Assembly (NCBI GenBank): GCA_943329165.2 | Contig: CALQCV020000093.1 | Location: forward strand, 1 to 7,200 | Length of the DNA: 7,200 bases | From: Candidatus Nitrotoga sp. CP45 | GTDB taxonomy: Bacteria; Bacteroidota; Bacteroidia; Flavobacteriales; Flavobacteriaceae | Reading direction: 5' to 3' | Made by a program: the position numbers and the translations under genes | Shown here: positions 6,592-7,200 of the stretch, one piece after another | How positions within the stretch are numbered: the stretch's first letter is position 1 | Layout: each line of letters opens with the position of its first letter | The notes under the pieces: generated by a model | The model's database searches: none | Told to the model about the DNA's origin: nothing | What the model saw: only the letters and a program-made list of their open reading frames with translations

Positions 6592-7200
6592 ATGAAAAAA
6601 ATTCTTTTATTAATCATTATCACAATGAGTATAACAACATCGGCTCAACAAATTTTATCACCGGAAACTTTATGGAAACTTGGTAGGGTATCCACTATCG
6701 GAATTTCTAAAGACGGAAAATCAATCGTCTATAAAGTGTCAACTCCGGCTGTAGAGGAAAATAAATCCAATTCGAAATTTTATACCATTCCAGTTGCTGG
6801 AGGAAACGCAGTTGAAGTTCAAGAAAACGATACTAAAGATTTAGTTGTTGACAAAAATATTTCTCCTGACGGTAAATACATTTTGTCTTCGCAAGAAGTT
6901 AAAACCGAAAATGTTTTAGGTAAAGATTTTTATCCAGAATTAGACAAATCAGAAGCGCAAATTTATGATGGCTTAGATTATCGTCATTGGGATACTTGGA
7001 ATACAGGATGGCATAATCATGTTTTTTTTGCTCTAAATAAAGGAAGTAAGCTAACTCCGTTTGACATCATGAAAGATGAACCTTATGATTCTCCTCAAAA
7101 ACCATTCGGCGGAGATGAAGATTATATATGGTCTCCCAATAGCAAAAGCATTATCTATGTTTGCAAAAAGAAATTCGGAACTGCTTATGCTACTTCTACA
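6592..7200 (+). CDS. S9 family serine peptidase (DPP5/acylaminoacyl-peptidase-like), N-terminal part (3' end outside window)
   Basis: An ATG at 6592 opens a frame that stays open to the window edge (203 codons). Residues 1-18 are a signal peptide (MKKILLLIIITMSITTSA, cleavage likely before Gln19) with no lipobox cysteine, so the mature protein is probably periplasmic or exported. What follows reads as the N-terminal beta-propeller of the S9 prolyl oligopeptidase family. It has blade motifs of the type ISKDGKSIVYKV, ISPDGKYILSS and WSPNSKSIIYV, and the stretch YDGLDYRHWDTWNTGWHNHVFFA, which resembles S9C dipeptidyl peptidase 5-type enzymes. These enzymes release dipeptides or acylated residues from short peptides. 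The catalytic Ser-Asp-His domain lies beyond the window, so activity cannot be confirmed here. It has its own promoter and follows the metalloprotease terminator, so it is not obviously in an operon with it. Confidence 0.88.
   Translation, partial: MKKILLLIIITMSITTSAQQILSPETLWKLGRVSTIGISKDGKSIVYKVSTPAVEENKSNSKFYTIPVAGGNAVEVQENDTKDLVVDKNISPDGKYILSSQEVKTENVLGKDFYPELDKSEAQIYDGLDYRHWDTWNTGWHNHVFFALNKGSKLTPFDIMKDEPYDSPQKPFGGDEDYIWSPNSKSIIYVCKKKFGTAYATST

Overview
The window looks like ordinary chromosome from a member of Bacteroidota, most likely Flavobacteriaceae and Flavobacterium-like. The DNA is AT-rich. There is a SusC/FecA-type TonB-dependent receptor, a secreted protease ending in a type IX secretion (T9SS) sorting domain, and signal peptides that end in ...FSQ/...SAQ. 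No gene start carries a strong Shine-Dalgarno sequence, and one gene is preceded by an exact match to the Bacteroidota -7 promoter element TAnnTTTG. The genus is an inference from these traits.

Layout from left to right. Bases 1-939 (+) are the last 312 codons of a TonB-dependent outer-membrane receptor whose start lies outside the window. It converges on a two-gene minus-strand unit. In transcription order this unit is a FAD-dependent oxidoreductase of the DAO family (2803 to 1688) and then mtgA, a monofunctional peptidoglycan glycosyltransferase (1684 to 1004), separated by 3 bases. A long inverted repeat at 943-1009 probably terminates transcription from both sides. A 208-base AT-rich gap (2804-3011) holds the divergent start regions of the oxidoreductase and of the largest gene. 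That gene (3012-6497, +) encodes a 1161-residue secreted zinc metalloprotease: signal peptide, propeptide, reprolysin-like catalytic domain, beta-sandwich modules, three fibronectin type III repeats, a GEVED domain and a T9SS type A sorting domain. A clear intrinsic terminator follows, then a promoter, then the first 203 codons of an S9 family serine peptidase (DPP5/acylaminoacyl-peptidase-like), which runs off the right edge.

Taken together, the genes suggest envelope and nutrient-acquisition functions: outer-membrane uptake, cell-wall glycan polymerisation, extracellular protein breakdown and peptide trimming. The two peptidases could act in sequence on external protein, but they have separate transcription signals and nothing in the sequence proves a joint pathway. 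I found no mobile element, CRISPR array, tRNA, rRNA or convincing novel system. The points most worth a second look are the mosaic similarity among the three fibronectin repeats and the shared terminator that includes the mtgA stop codon.
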